A program made the position numbers and the translations under genes. 64,000 nt of DNA, taken from assembly GCA_964594235.1 (NCBI GenBank), contig CAZQMF010000003.1, positions 19,060-83,059 of the forward strand. Direction: 5' to 3'. Each line of letters opens with the position of its first letter. The first letter of the stretch is position 1. The notes under the pieces were generated by a model. The model was not told where the DNA came from and did not search any database. It saw only the letters and a program-made list of their open reading frames with translations. Below are positions 39,389 to 47,905 of the stretch, one piece after another. This DNA is from CAYLHS01 sp964594235 (lineage in GTDB: Bacteria; Actinomycetota; Acidimicrobiia; Spongiisociales; UBA4744).

Positions 39389-40331
39389 GGCCGGGCGCAC
39401 GGGGAATCTCGGCGAATGCCTTGTGGCGGGCGTCGAGGATCTCTCGGGCGATTTGGTCGATGCTGTCGATGAGCCACAGATAGGCCGCTCTTCCCTCCCG
39501 ATAGTCGGCCTCGGCCATACCCTGGATTCGACCCTGCGACTGCAGTTGACGGACCTGGCGGAAGTTGTTGACCGGGGAGGTCGTATACACCCCGAGCGTC
39601 TTGCCGCCTCGTTGATTGAGAATCGAGAAGACGGGGACGTCGCTCGGCCCGTCAGCGATGTAGATCATGTTCTTGATCGGGACGCGTCGCTGTTCTTCCG
39701 ACATGAGGGCGTTTACATCGATCGACGGCGTCTTGTTGACGCCCTTGTTGATTTCGAAGACGGCTCTTGTCTTCGACGTGTTGTCGATCGTGTAGCCGAG
39801 GTGTGAGATGGGGAAGTCGGGTTCGTCGATACCGAGCCTGTCGAGGTATCCGGGCGGTGCTGGACGTTCGATGAAGTCGTTCGCCCAGATCCAATCGACG
39901 TACGGAGCGATGACGCTGCCCTCGATCATCGACAGGATGCCCGTCGACACGACGTAGTGCTCTACGGAGATCTCCTCGTGGGCGAACTCGGGGATCTCGG
40001 TGACGTACCGTTGCGAGATCTCGAGGAACTCGGGGATTCCCGGTGCCATCTCGATTCTCGCACCGAGCTTGTAGAGCTTCGCCCTCGTGAGCCCTTCGAA
40101 GCGACCCTGGTCGACGTAGGTGAGCAGGTGTGTGAGGTAGGCGGTGTCGCGGGCGACTCGTACACCGCGCGCTCGGTAGTAGTCGACGAGACCGTCGACT
40201 TCAGACCAGAAGGCGCGTGCGTCGACGCCATACTCGTCGAAGAGGGGATCTTGCTGATTGCCGGGAATCAGTGTGCGGTCGAAGTCCCAGATGAGTGCGA
40301 TGACGGTCTGGGTGTAGAGCGGTATAGGCAT
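39378..40331 (-). CDS. HAD-superfamily hydrolase
   Basis: A 317-residue protein of the haloacid dehalogenase fold. Motif I is IWDFDRTLIPG (nucleophile Asp), motif II the Ser/Thr in VVSTGILSMIEGS, and motif IV YIADGPSDVPVFS. A large helical cap lies between motif I and II. The substrate is unknown; its size and the DFDRTL start suggest a phosphatase. ATG at 40331 follows the upstream gene stop by four bases. Translation of the small Cys/His gene downstream is probably coupled. Confidence 0.85.
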   Translation of the reverse strand: MPIPLYTQTVIALIWDFDRTLIPGNQQDPLFDEYGVDARAFWSEVDGLVDYYRARGVRVARDTAYLTHLLTYVDQGRFEGLTRAKLYKLGARIEMAPGIPEFLEISQRYVTEIPEFAHEEISVEHYVVSTGILSMIEGSVIAPYVDWIWANDFIERPAPPGYLDRLGIDEPDFPISHLGYTIDNTSKTRAVFEINKGVNKTPSIDVNALMSEEQRRVPIKNMIYIADGPSDVPVFSILNQRGGKTLGVYTTSPVNNFRQVRQLQSQGRIQGMAEADYREGRAAYLWLIDSIDQIAREILDARHKAFAEIPRAPGHAE

Positions 40332-40335
40332 GGCT

Positions 40336-40710
40336 TCATGGAATCTCGGGTTGCCCGAAGTGTACGCTCCCATCGTCCAACCACCAGCCTTGCAGTCTCA
40401 CGTCGACTCCTCGGAGACCGCGGTGGGCCTCTCCCATCCGTTCGAGGGGAACGAGGACATGGATCTGCCAGCCGTCGGCGGCGAGTCGACGGAAGACAGG
40501 TCGGTGGGCGGCTGGATCGCCGTGCGCCGCGAGAACCCAGTCGAGGCACTCGTCGCTCACGATCACAGAAGACTGATCGCCGGTCGCTTCGTCGAGCGCG
40601 AGTCGATTCCATGCCACGGACCGTGCGGAGAGGCCGGCGGCTCGGTACCGATCGAGGCAGGCGTCCATGATCGCTTCGGTCCCCAGCACCGTCGATTCGT
40701 ACGCGAGCAC
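40336..40710 (-). CDS. Hypothetical protein, 124 residues
   Basis: I do not recognise the family. The sequence (LAYESTVLGTEAIMDACLDRY, SVIVSDECLDWVLAAHG, GWQIHVLVPLERMGEAHRGLRG, LQGWWLDDGSVHFGQPEIP) looks like a small alpha/beta response-regulator-like or MTH538-like fold. GTG at 40710 is chosen because AAGGAGGTCAG immediately precedes it; an ATG at 40743 is in frame but the TACACT promoter candidate would lie inside that longer form. It leads a three-gene operon with the HAD and Cys/His genes. Confidence 0.7.
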   Translation of the reverse strand: MLAYESTVLGTEAIMDACLDRYRAAGLSARSVAWNRLALDEATGDQSSVIVSDECLDWVLAAHGDPAAHRPVFRRLAADGWQIHVLVPLERMGEAHRGLRGVDVRLQGWWLDDGSVHFGQPEIP

Positions 40711-40737
40711 CTGACCTCCTTGAGTTACACCAGTGTA
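40711..40737 (-). promoter_or_regulatory. -10-like hexamer and strong Shine-Dalgarno of the 124-aa gene
   Basis: TACACT at 40732-40737 (part of the palindrome TACACTGGTGTA) and AAGGAGGT ending three bases before GTG 40710. The site decides the start in favour of GTG. Confidence 0.45.
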
Positions 40738-40811
40738 GTTCATGGACTAGCTACCCGGCGTGTGATTCGCTTCCTCCTCCAGGTACGCCTGTTCAGGTCG
40801 ATGACCCGACT

Positions 40812-40970
40812 ATGAGAGCCTGCAAGCATCAGTTCAAAGAACAGGGAATAGGCGCCGGGTTGGTTCGCAAGGTCTGCGTGAGCTGCTCGATGGTCCACAT
40901 AGCCGAGCGGCCGAAGCTCGGGTTCGATCCATGGAGGAAGGCCGGGGAACTGGCGACGCTCGTCGGATAG
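40812..40970 (+). CDS. Possible small Cys/His protein, 52 residues
   Basis: Between the hypothetical operon and comM an open frame encodes MRACKHQFKEQGIGAGLVRK, then VCVSCSMVHI and FDPWRKAGEL. Cys4, His6, Cys22 and Cys25 could form a zinc knuckle. The composition is more natural than the competing - strand frame at 40740-41018. No Shine-Dalgarno is seen, so this stays tentative. Confidence 0.42.
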   Translation: MRACKHQFKEQGIGAGLVRKVCVSCSMVHIAERPKLGFDPWRKAGELATLVG

Positions 40971-40989
40971 ACCTGTCCCACTCCGACCG

Positions 40990-40995
40990 TAGGGT
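40990..40995 (+). promoter_or_regulatory. -10-like hexamer giving leaderless comM mRNA
   Basis: TAGGGT ends 6 nt before the ATG at 41002 and lies in a small inverted repeat CCGACC/GGTCGG. Confidence 0.35.
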
Positions 40996-41001
40996 CGGGG
41001 C

Positions 41002-42471
41002 ATGTTCGCAACCGTCACCTCCGTCGCACTGGTCGGCGTGGAACCGAGACCGGTGCGTGTTGAAGTTCACATAGGAGTACCGAAGGACCGATTCGCTCTG
41101 GTGGGATTGCCCGATACGGCAGTCCGCGAGGCGAAGGATCGCGTGCGATCGGCGATCGTCCAGTCGGGGTTCCAGTTTCCGAACCGCACCGTGACCGTCA
41201 ATCTGGCCCCTGCCGACATCCCCAAGGTCGGATCGGCGTACGATCTGCCCATTGCGCTCGGCGTGCTTGCCGCGGCGGGCAGCGTTCCGCCAACGGTCGG
41301 CAGCATCGTTGCGCTTGGCGAGCTGGCACTCGACGGCACCGTGCGGGCCGCACGGGGCGGGTTGGGGGCGGGCGTAGTCGCACGAGATACCGGGCTGCCG
41401 TGTGTCGTGTCGGTGGAGTCGGCGGCAGAGGCGAGAAGAGTCCCCGGTGCGGAGGTTCGCGCCGTGCGATCCCTCTCCGAAGCGGTAGCGGTGGCTCTGG
41501 GGACCACGCCCGGTGCACCGATCCGGCCGGCCGCCGACTCCACGCCCCCCACCATGGTGGATCTGTCCGAAGTGCGAGGTCAAGCGCTCGGGAGAAGAGC
41601 GCTCGAGGTGGCTGCCGCGGGACGACACCCTGTGCTGCTGTGGGGGCCACCTGGGTCGGGCAAGACGATGCTGGCGGTCCGGATGGCGGGGATCCTGCCA
41701 CCGCTTGGTGAGGAGGAGCGTCTGGAAGTAGCTCAGGTCTGGGACGCCGCTGGTCGGTCAGGCAGGGCGGAGATGCCTCCTTTCAGATCGCCGCACCACT
41801 CCGCGACGATGCCGGCGATCATCGGTGGGGGCAGTGGTGTTCCCGTTCCCGGCGAAATCTCACTCGCTCACAAGGGGGTGCTGTTTCTCGACGAACTCGG
41901 GGAGTTCCCGATCAACATCCTGAATGCGCTGCGTCAACCGCTCGAGTCGGGCTGGGTCGTGGTGTCCCGAAAGGGTGTGTCGGTGCGGTTCCCAAGCGAC
42001 TTCCAGCTGGTCGCTGCGACGAACCCGTGTCCATGCGGCTACGCGGGGGACCGCTTGCGCCCCTGCTCGTGTTCGGTCCCGGCGATCGATCGGTATCGCC
42101 GTCGCCTCTCAGGACCGTTGCTGGACCGGTTCGATCTTCGTGTCTCGATTCCCAGGCCACCACGTGGAGACCTGCTCGGCCCCGAAGGCGAGTCGAGCCA
42201 GGCCGTCGCCGGCCGAGTGGAGGCGGCGTGGGCGATGCAAAGCGAGCGTGGTGGATCGAATGGCCGTCTCGGCCGAGGTGAGTTGGATGCCCTCGAGTGG
42301 ACGCCAAACGCTCGACAGCTGCTCGATTCCGCCATCGAGCGCTTTGCACTGACGGGGAGAGGATTCGACAGGATCAGGCGCGTCGCAAGAACGATTGCCG
42401 ATCTCGCGGGTGCTGGACCCGTCGACGAACCTCACATCGCAGAGGCTTTGTCGTTTCGGGGGGAGTGGTGA
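41002..42471 (+). CDS. comM: ComM/YifB family AAA+ ATPase (Mg chelatase-like)
   Basis: ComM is a hexameric helicase that helps branch migration during natural transformation. The 489 residues begin FATVTSVALVGVEPRPVRVEV, followed by the Lon-like N domain (KVGSAYDLPIALGVLAAAG), Walker A LLWGPPGSGKTMLAVR, FRSPHHSATMPAIIGGG, Walker B GVLFLDELGEF and the Cys cluster NPCPCGYAGDRLRPCSC. It is followed by dprA with a GTGA overlap, a pairing that supports a shared role in handling incoming single-stranded DNA. Confidence 0.95.
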   Translation: MFATVTSVALVGVEPRPVRVEVHIGVPKDRFALVGLPDTAVREAKDRVRSAIVQSGFQFPNRTVTVNLAPADIPKVGSAYDLPIALGVLAAAGSVPPTVGSIVALGELALDGTVRAARGGLGAGVVARDTGLPCVVSVESAAEARRVPGAEVRAVRSLSEAVAVALGTTPGAPIRPAADSTPPTMVDLSEVRGQALGRRALEVAAAGRHPVLLWGPPGSGKTMLAVRMAGILPPLGEEERLEVAQVWDAAGRSGRAEMPPFRSPHHSATMPAIIGGGSGVPVPGEISLAHKGVLFLDELGEFPINILNALRQPLESGWVVVSRKGVSVRFPSDFQLVAATNPCPCGYAGDRLRPCSCSVPAIDRYRRRLSGPLLDRFDLRVSIPRPPRGDLLGPEGESSQAVAGRVEAAWAMQSERGGSNGRLGRGELDALEWTPNARQLLDSAIERFALTGRGFDRIRRVARTIADLAGAGPVDEPHIAEALSFRGEW

Positions 42472-43487
42472 AGGCCCGCCTGCAGCTTGCCTACGTCGGC
42501 ATGCACCCGGACCGCAGAGCCGAGCTCGAGCGGCTCCACGGTTCGCCCGAGGCGGTGCTGGACGCGATCCGAAAGGGCAGGATCGAGGTCCCCGACAGGG
42601 CACGCCGCGCGGGGTTGGTGCCCGCCGCCGAGCGGCTGGAGCAGCTCGCACGTGCAGGTATCGCCATCAGTTTCCGAGAGGAGTTGCCCAGACACCTTGC
42701 CGAGCTTCCAGACGCTCCCGACCTGCTGTTTGTGCGTGGCGCCGTCCCTTCCGGTCGTGGCGTGGCGGTCGTCGGGTCGCGGCGAGCGACGAGCTATGGC
42801 ATGTCTTTGGCGCGCAGATACGGTGTGGCGTTGGCCCATGCGGGATGGCCTGTCGTATCGGGACTGGCCCGGGGCGTCGATGGTGCAGCCCACCGCGGGG
42901 TTCTGGATGCACACGGGTGCGGCATCGCTGTGCTCGGTTGCGGGCCCGATGTGTGGTACCCGCGAGAGCACGAGGAACTCGGTCGGGCGCTCGTCGCCAA
43001 CAATGGAGCGGTCGTGACCGAGTACCCGCCAGGTACGCCTCCCAACGGCTGGCGGTTTCCACCGCGCAATCGCATCATCTCCGGGCTGTCCGGAGTCGTG
43101 GTCGTCGTTGAGGCCGCGAAGACCGGTGGGGCCCTCATCACTGCGAGGCGGGCCCTCGCGCAGGGCAGGGAGGTGTTCGCCGTCCCCGGGGACGTCGACC
43201 GGTCGACCTCAGAGGGCTGCAACCGTGTCATCAGGGACGGCGCGGTGCCCGTGTTCGATGCCGAGGACCTCATCGAGGCCGTGTCCCTGGTACTCGGTCC
43301 ACCGCGTACACCGGCACCCTTGGACAACGTACCGGCGGACGGGGAACCGGTCGACGACCTCGTGGGCAGGACGATCGACGAGCTCGCGGTCGAGCGACCC
43401 GTTTCGGAGGTGCTCGCGCGCGTCGCCAGACTCGAGGCACTCGGGATCGTCCGACGCGAAGGAGGGCGCGTGGTGAAGGGTCGTTGA
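42468..43487 (+). CDS. dprA: DNA processing protein DprA
   Basis: Loads RecA on single-stranded DNA taken up in transformation. The 339-residue protein has an N-terminal helical part, the Rossmann core (VAVVGSRRATSYG, VVSGLARGVDGAAHRGVLDA, GWRFPPRNRIISGLSGVVVVVEAA, REVFAVPGDVDR) and a C-terminal winged-helix (VSEVLARVARLEALGIVRREGGRVVKG). Full length and typical. Start GTG overlaps the comM stop. Confidence 0.95.
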   Translation: MKARLQLAYVGMHPDRRAELERLHGSPEAVLDAIRKGRIEVPDRARRAGLVPAAERLEQLARAGIAISFREELPRHLAELPDAPDLLFVRGAVPSGRGVAVVGSRRATSYGMSLARRYGVALAHAGWPVVSGLARGVDGAAHRGVLDAHGCGIAVLGCGPDVWYPREHEELGRALVANNGAVVTEYPPGTPPNGWRFPPRNRIISGLSGVVVVVEAAKTGGALITARRALAQGREVFAVPGDVDRSTSEGCNRVIRDGAVPVFDAEDLIEAVSLVLGPPRTPAPLDNVPADGEPVDDLVGRTIDELAVERPVSEVLARVARLEALGIVRREGGRVVKGR

Positions 43488-44407
43488 CGCCCCGGTATGG
43501 GGCGGCGACCATGGACGGCATGACGGCACTACCGGAGATGCCCGCATGGGCGGTCGCGTCGGTCGACGACTACCTGCTGCGGCTCGCGTCGCAACGACAC
43601 CTGTCGCCTCACACGATTGCCGCGTATCGACGCGACCTCTCACAGTTCATGGCGTTCTGTGACAGGGCGGGAACCGAAGCGATTCCGGACGTCGATCGAG
43701 GACTGGTGCGGCGGTTCCTCGCGTACCTCGACACGAGAGGGTACGCGCGGAGGTCGGTGGCGAGAAAGGCGTCGGCGGTCCGGGCGTTCTTCACCGACCA
43801 GACCCGACGAGGCGTCCTCGATGCGAACCCGTCTGAACGCCTCGGAACGCTTCGCCGACCGAAGACGCTTCCGCACGCCCTGCCGGCCCGGACCGTACGG
43901 GAGATCCTCGACGGGCTGTCGGGTGATGATCCGGTCACACTCAGGGACAGGGCACTGCTCGAAGTGTTGTACGCGACAGGAGTACGCGTTGCCGAGGCTG
44001 CAGCACTACGTGTGGATGACGTCGTCGGCGCCGAGTTCCTTCGGGTCGTCGGGAAAGGTAACAAGGAGCGGGCTGTCCCCCTCGGAGTGCCTGCCAGACG
44101 GGCAGTCCAGTCGTACCTGGCCAAGGGTCGCCCGCGGCTGCTGCCGGCGACCGACGCGCTCTGGATCGGGGTCCGAGGAGGACCGCTCGGGGTGCGGGGG
44201 ATCCGAAGGGCCGTTCGGACGCGTTCGGGTACCTTCCCGCATGCCTTCCGCCACTCGTTCGCGACGCACCTTCTCGAAGGTGGAGCGGACCTTCGTGCCG
44301 TGCAGGAGCTGCTCGGGCACGTTGAACTAGGCACCACCCAGACGTACACTGCGGTCACCCGCGAGCATCTCAAGGCAACCTATGACCGAAGTCACCCGCG
44401 GGCCTGA
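43484..44407 (+). CDS. xerC: Tyrosine recombinase XerC
   Basis: Resolves chromosome dimers with XerD at dif. The protein has the SAM-like N-terminal domain (VDDYLLRLASQRHLSPHTIAAYRRDL) and the catalytic set: Arg in GVRVAEAAAL, Lys in GKGNKERAVPL, HAFRHSFATHLLEGG and GHVELGTTQTYT with Tyr nucleophile. The start could be the TTG overlapping the dprA stop (used), or ATG at 43511 or 43520. No integrase-type context such as att sites or phage genes is present, and the dprA-xerC-sigma order marks the housekeeping enzyme. Confidence 0.92.
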   Translation: MTPRYGAATMDGMTALPEMPAWAVASVDDYLLRLASQRHLSPHTIAAYRRDLSQFMAFCDRAGTEAIPDVDRGLVRRFLAYLDTRGYARRSVARKASAVRAFFTDQTRRGVLDANPSERLGTLRRPKTLPHALPARTVREILDGLSGDDPVTLRDRALLEVLYATGVRVAEAAALRVDDVVGAEFLRVVGKGNKERAVPLGVPARRAVQSYLAKGRPRLLPATDALWIGVRGGPLGVRGIRRAVRTRSGTFPHAFRHSFATHLLEGGADLRAVQELLGHVELGTTQTYTAVTREHLKATYDRSHPRA

Positions 44408-45179
44408 TCGGGCATCCGAGGATCACCTGAAGGAGCTGTGGCGCAGGTTCAAAGCCACAGGGGACCAGGAGGCCCGTGAGGGCCTCATTCTGCACTTCTC
44501 GCCACTCGTCAAGTTCGTCGCGGGCCGCGTTGCGTCGGGTCTGCCGTCCAGCGTCGATCGCTCTGACCTGATCTCGGACGGCATCTTCGGATTGATCGAC
44601 GCCATCGACAAGTTCGACCTCGAGCGGGGAGTGAAGTTCGAGACGTACGCCATCAACAGGATCCGGGGAGCGATCCTCGACGAGCTTCGAGCGCTCGACT
44701 GGGCACCACGCTCACTCAGAGCTCGTGCCCGTGAACTCGACCGCTCCTTCAGCGAGCTGGAGCATCGATTCCAGCGGCCACCCACCGACGAAGAGCTCGC
44801 CACTCACATGGAGGTTCCGGTCGGGGAGCTTCAGAACACGATGGCCGAGGTGTCGTCGGCCGGCCTGGTCGCGCTCGATGAGCTACTCGCGCCCGGGCGG
44901 GATTCGGCCACCGTCGGAGATCTCTTGGCAGATCCAAAGGGAGTCGATCCCGAGGCCGTCTACCAGGAAGAAGAAGTCAAGCGCGTCCTTGCCGATGCGA
45001 TCAGCCGACTCGTCGAACGGGATCGCCTGGTTCTCACCCTCTACTACTACGAGGGTCTCACGCTCGCAGAGATCGGCGATGTTCTCGGCGTGACCGAATC
45101 CCGTGTCTGTCAGATCCACACGAAGTCGGTGATGAGCCTTCGCCACCGCATGACGGAGCCCGCGTTTCACCACGGTTGA
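44382..45179 (+). CDS. whiG: RNA polymerase sigma factor, FliA/WhiG type
   Basis: A 265-residue sigma-70 family factor. Region 2 is REGLILHFSPLVKFVAGRVA to FGLIDAIDKFDLERGVKFETYAINRIRGAILDELRALDWAPRSLR, region 3 includes ELEHRFQRPPTDEELATHMEV, and region 4 LTLYYYEGLTLAEIGDVLGVTESRVCQIHTKSV. The RGAILDELRALDW motif is characteristic of the flagellar/sporulation FliA-WhiG group. No flagellar genes are visible here, so WhiG-like developmental control is as likely. It overlaps xerC by 26 bases, as seen near whiG in streptomycetes. Confidence 0.9.
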   Translation: MTEVTRGPDRASEDHLKELWRRFKATGDQEAREGLILHFSPLVKFVAGRVASGLPSSVDRSDLISDGIFGLIDAIDKFDLERGVKFETYAINRIRGAILDELRALDWAPRSLRARARELDRSFSELEHRFQRPPTDEELATHMEVPVGELQNTMAEVSSAGLVALDELLAPGRDSATVGDLLADPKGVDPEAVYQEEEVKRVLADAISRLVERDRLVLTLYYYEGLTLAEIGDVLGVTESRVCQIHTKSVMSLRHRMTEPAFHHG

Positions 45180-45184
45180 CCGCC

Positions 45185-45193
45185 TGGTACAGT
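45185..45193 (+). promoter_or_regulatory. Extended -10-like element upstream of rpsB
   Basis: TGGTACAGT (TG, one base, TACAGT) directly after the sigma-factor stop would give rpsB a leader of about 95 nt. That leader is a plausible place for S2 autoregulation but I see no conserved motif to prove it. Confidence 0.35.
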
Positions 45194-45293
45194 TGCCAGA
45201 TCACGCACGCCCGTATCTTCCCAACGGTCGATTCGTCGCGGGAAACGGTCACTGACTGGAACGGGCGGAGGAACAACCGGAACAGGAGGACTC

Positions 45294-46013
45294 ATGTCCA
45301 CGGTCACCATGAAGCAGCTGCTGGAAGCTGGCGTCCACTTCGGACACCAGACCCGGCGCTGGAATCCCAAGATGGAGCCGTACATCTACAGCGCTCGCAA
45401 CGGCATCCACATCATCGATTTGCGCCAGACGCTCGATCAGATCAACCGGACCTACGACTTCGTCAAGAACGAGGTTGCCGATGGAGGGCTCGTTCTGTTC
45501 GTAGGCACGAAGAAGCAGGCGCAACTTCCGATCGAAGAGGCAGCCATTCGCGCCGACATGCCGTATGTGAACTTCCGCTGGCTCGGTGGGATGCTCACGA
45601 ACTTCGCCACGATTCAGAAGCGCATCTCGTACATGCGGGAATTGGAGCGGATGGATGAGTCGGGAGAGATGGCGACGCTGCCGAAGAAGGAGCGTCTCCG
45701 GCTTCACCGTGAGCTCGAGAAGCTTCAGCGGGTGCTTGGAGGTGTGCGCAACCTGACTCATCTGCCGCAAGCGCTCTTCATCGTCGACTTGAACGCAGAA
45801 CAGATCGCGCTGAAGGAAGCACATCGCCTGGGGATTCCGGTCATCGCGCTCGTCGACACGAACTGTGACCCAGACTTGGTTGACTTCGTGATTCCCGGAA
45901 ACGACGACGCGATCCGTTCTGCCCAGCTCATGGCCGGGTTCGTGGCCGACGCGTGCATCGAGGGGCGAGAGATCGCACTCAAGGGCGAGCCGAGCAGCGA
46001 AGGAGAGGAGTGA
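45294..46013 (+). CDS. rpsB: 30S ribosomal protein S2
   Basis: The 239 residues open with VTMKQLLEAGVHFGHQTRRWNPKM and contain NGIHIIDLRQTLDQINRTYDF, FVGTKKQAQ, RWLGGMLTNFATI and VIALVDTNCDPDLVDFVIPGNDDAIRS, typical of S2. ACAGGAGGACTC precedes the ATG. tsf follows with a TGATG contact, the universal rpsB-tsf operon. Confidence 0.98.
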   Translation: MSTVTMKQLLEAGVHFGHQTRRWNPKMEPYIYSARNGIHIIDLRQTLDQINRTYDFVKNEVADGGLVLFVGTKKQAQLPIEEAAIRADMPYVNFRWLGGMLTNFATIQKRISYMRELERMDESGEMATLPKKERLRLHRELEKLQRVLGGVRNLTHLPQALFIVDLNAEQIALKEAHRLGIPVIALVDTNCDPDLVDFVIPGNDDAIRSAQLMAGFVADACIEGREIALKGEPSSEGEE

Positions 46014-46630
46014 TGGCCGACTTCACCGCGAAAGACGTCCAAGAGCTTCGCCGTGTCACAGGGGTCGGAATGATGGACGCGAAGGGCGCGTTGGTCGAAA
46101 CCGGTGGCGACTTCGAGAAGGCCAAAGAGTATCTGAGGGAGAAAGGCCTTTCGGATGCCAAGAAGCGGGCGGGGAGAGAAGCCAACGACGGTGTGATCGG
46201 GCTGTACGTCCACCGTCAGTTCGACAGGCCGGTCATCGGCGTACTGGTGGAACTCGCCTCGGAGACCGACTTCGTCGCCAAGAGCGACGAATTCCAAGCG
46301 ATGGCCAACGACGTCGCGATGCACGTGGCAGCCGCGCAGCCTCGCTGGGTCCGGCGTGAGGACGTGCCGGAGGACGCTCTCGAGTACGAACGCGAGATGA
46401 TCACGCGTCAAGCACACAACGAGGGGAAACCGGAGAACATCATTTCGCGCATCGTCGATGGTCGCATCGGCTCGTTCTACAAAGACACCGTGCTCGAGGA
46501 ACAGCAGTTCATCAAAAGCAACCAGTTCGACGGAACGGTCGGCGACATGGTCGCCGGTCTCGCCGCCACCATGGGCGAGAACATCAGGATCCGGAGGTTC
46601 GCCCGGCTCGCGGTCGGCGAGGAGATGTGA
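46013..46630 (+). CDS. tsf: Elongation factor Ts
   Basis: Recycles EF-Tu by releasing GDP. The 205 residues include DFTAKDVQELRRVTGVGMMDAK, LREKGLSDAKKRAGREANDGVIG and the core ELASETDFVAKSDEF, then GKPENIISRIVDGRIGSFYKD. The form is the short EF-Ts with one core subdomain, common in actinobacteria and thermophiles. ATG overlaps the rpsB stop by one base. Confidence 0.96.
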   Translation: MADFTAKDVQELRRVTGVGMMDAKGALVETGGDFEKAKEYLREKGLSDAKKRAGREANDGVIGLYVHRQFDRPVIGVLVELASETDFVAKSDEFQAMANDVAMHVAAAQPRWVRREDVPEDALEYEREMITRQAHNEGKPENIISRIVDGRIGSFYKDTVLEEQQFIKSNQFDGTVGDMVAGLAATMGENIRIRRFARLAVGEEM

Positions 46631-47343
46631 TGGTTGATCGCCGCCGTGTGCTGCTCAAGCTGTCGGGGGAGGCGTTCGCCGATCCCGAGCACGGCAACGG
46701 CATCGACATCAGGCAGATCGGCCGGATCGCCGGCGAGATCGTCGAGGCCATCGGCGACCGTGAGATCGAACTCGGCATCGTCGTCGGTGGTGGCAATATC
46801 TTCAGAGGCTCGTCGGCCGTTGCGACGGGAATTGAGCCCGCCACGGCCGACTCGATGGGCATGCTCGCGACGGCGATCAACGCGCTCGCTCTCAGGAGTG
46901 CAATCGAGAACGCCGGGGTACCTACGAGAGTACAAACCGCGATCTTGATGCAGTCGCTCGCAGAGCCCTATATCCGACTTCGAGCCATCAGACACCTCGA
47001 GAAGGGACGCGTCGTCATCTTCGCCGCCGGCACAGGTAACCCATTCTTCACGACCGATACCGCAGCGGCATTGCGGGCGGTGGAGATCGGCGCCGAGGTG
47101 ATGCTGAAGGCAACGCTGGTCGACGGCGTGTACGACGCCGACCCACTCACCAACCCCGACGCGACGCTCATGCCGGAGGTCACCTATCTGGACCTCATCG
47201 CCAAGGGACTCCGGGTGATGGACTCGACCGCCGCTACGATGTGCAAGGACCATCAGCTCCCGATCGTGGTGTTCAACATCACGAAGCCGGGCAACGTCGT
47301 GAGGGCGCTACGAGGAGAGCGGATCGGGACGTTGGTTCAGTAG
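46630..47343 (+). CDS. pyrH: UMP kinase
   Basis: Phosphorylates UMP to UDP. The 237-residue amino-acid-kinase-fold protein has VLLKLSGEAFADPEHGNGID, IVVGGGNIFRGSSAVATGIEPATADSMGMLATAINALAL, GRVVIFAAGTGNPFFTTDTAAALRAVEIGAEVMLKAT and MDSTAATMCKDHQLPIVVFN. ATG at 46630 overlaps the tsf stop and has GGAG five bases upstream; a GTG at 46627 is also in frame. Confidence 0.97.
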   Translation: MVDRRRVLLKLSGEAFADPEHGNGIDIRQIGRIAGEIVEAIGDREIELGIVVGGGNIFRGSSAVATGIEPATADSMGMLATAINALALRSAIENAGVPTRVQTAILMQSLAEPYIRLRAIRHLEKGRVVIFAAGTGNPFFTTDTAAALRAVEIGAEVMLKATLVDGVYDADPLTNPDATLMPEVTYLDLIAKGLRVMDSTAATMCKDHQLPIVVFNITKPGNVVRALRGERIGTLVQ

Positions 47344-47353
47344 GAGGCGCGCC

Positions 47354-47905
47354 ATGATTCAGGAGACTCTCGATGAGGCCGAGTTGAAGATGAGTCTGGC
47401 GATCGAACATGTGCAATCGGAGTTCGCGACCGTGCGAACTGGACGTGCCAATGCCGGCATCCTCAACAGGATCGTGGTCGACTACTACGGGACGCAGACC
47501 CACCTTCAGCAGCTTGCCTCGTTCTCTGTACCCGAACCTCGCCTCCTCGTCGTGCAGCCCTACGACAAGAGCTCCGTGAACGCCATCGAGCGAGCAATCC
47601 GGACATCCGGGATGGGTCTGAATCCGTCCAGCGATGGTCATGTCATTCGCATCGTGTTCCCGGCCCTCACCGAGGAACGGCGTGTCGAATTGACTCGTGT
47701 CGTGCGTCAGATGGCCGAAGACGGCAGAGTCGCGATGCGCAACATCCGTCGCCACGCCATGGGCGAGCTCTCCGAGCTGCATGGCGAGATCTCGGACGAC
47801 GACATCCACCGCGCCGAGGGCGAGATGCAGGAGATCACCGATCGGATGATCACCAAGGTCGACGAGCTGCTGGAGCACAAGGAGCAGGAGCTGCTCGAGG
47901 TATGA
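47354..47905 (+). CDS. frr: Ribosome recycling factor
   Basis: Splits the post-termination ribosome with EF-G. The 183 residues contain FATVRTGRANAGILNRIVVDYYG, LVVQPYDKSSVNAIERAI, GLNPSSDGHVIRIVFPALTEERR and VRQMAEDGRVAMRNIRRHAM. AGGAGG is well placed before the ATG. cdsA overlaps its stop as ATGA. Confidence 0.97.
   Translation: MIQETLDEAELKMSLAIEHVQSEFATVRTGRANAGILNRIVVDYYGTQTHLQQLASFSVPEPRLLVVQPYDKSSVNAIERAIRTSGMGLNPSSDGHVIRIVFPALTEERRVELTRVVRQMAEDGRVAMRNIRRHAMGELSELHGEISDDDIHRAEGEMQEITDRMITKVDELLEHKEQELLEV

Noticed and set aside
40740..41018. A 92-residue frame on the - strand upstream of comM
   Set aside because: It lacks a ribosome binding site, covers the promoter candidates and competes with a more natural Cys/His frame on the + strand.
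43484..44407. Tyrosine recombinase as sign of a mobile element or integron
   Set aside because: It sits in the housekeeping dprA-xerC-sigma order with no att repeats, phage or cassette genes.
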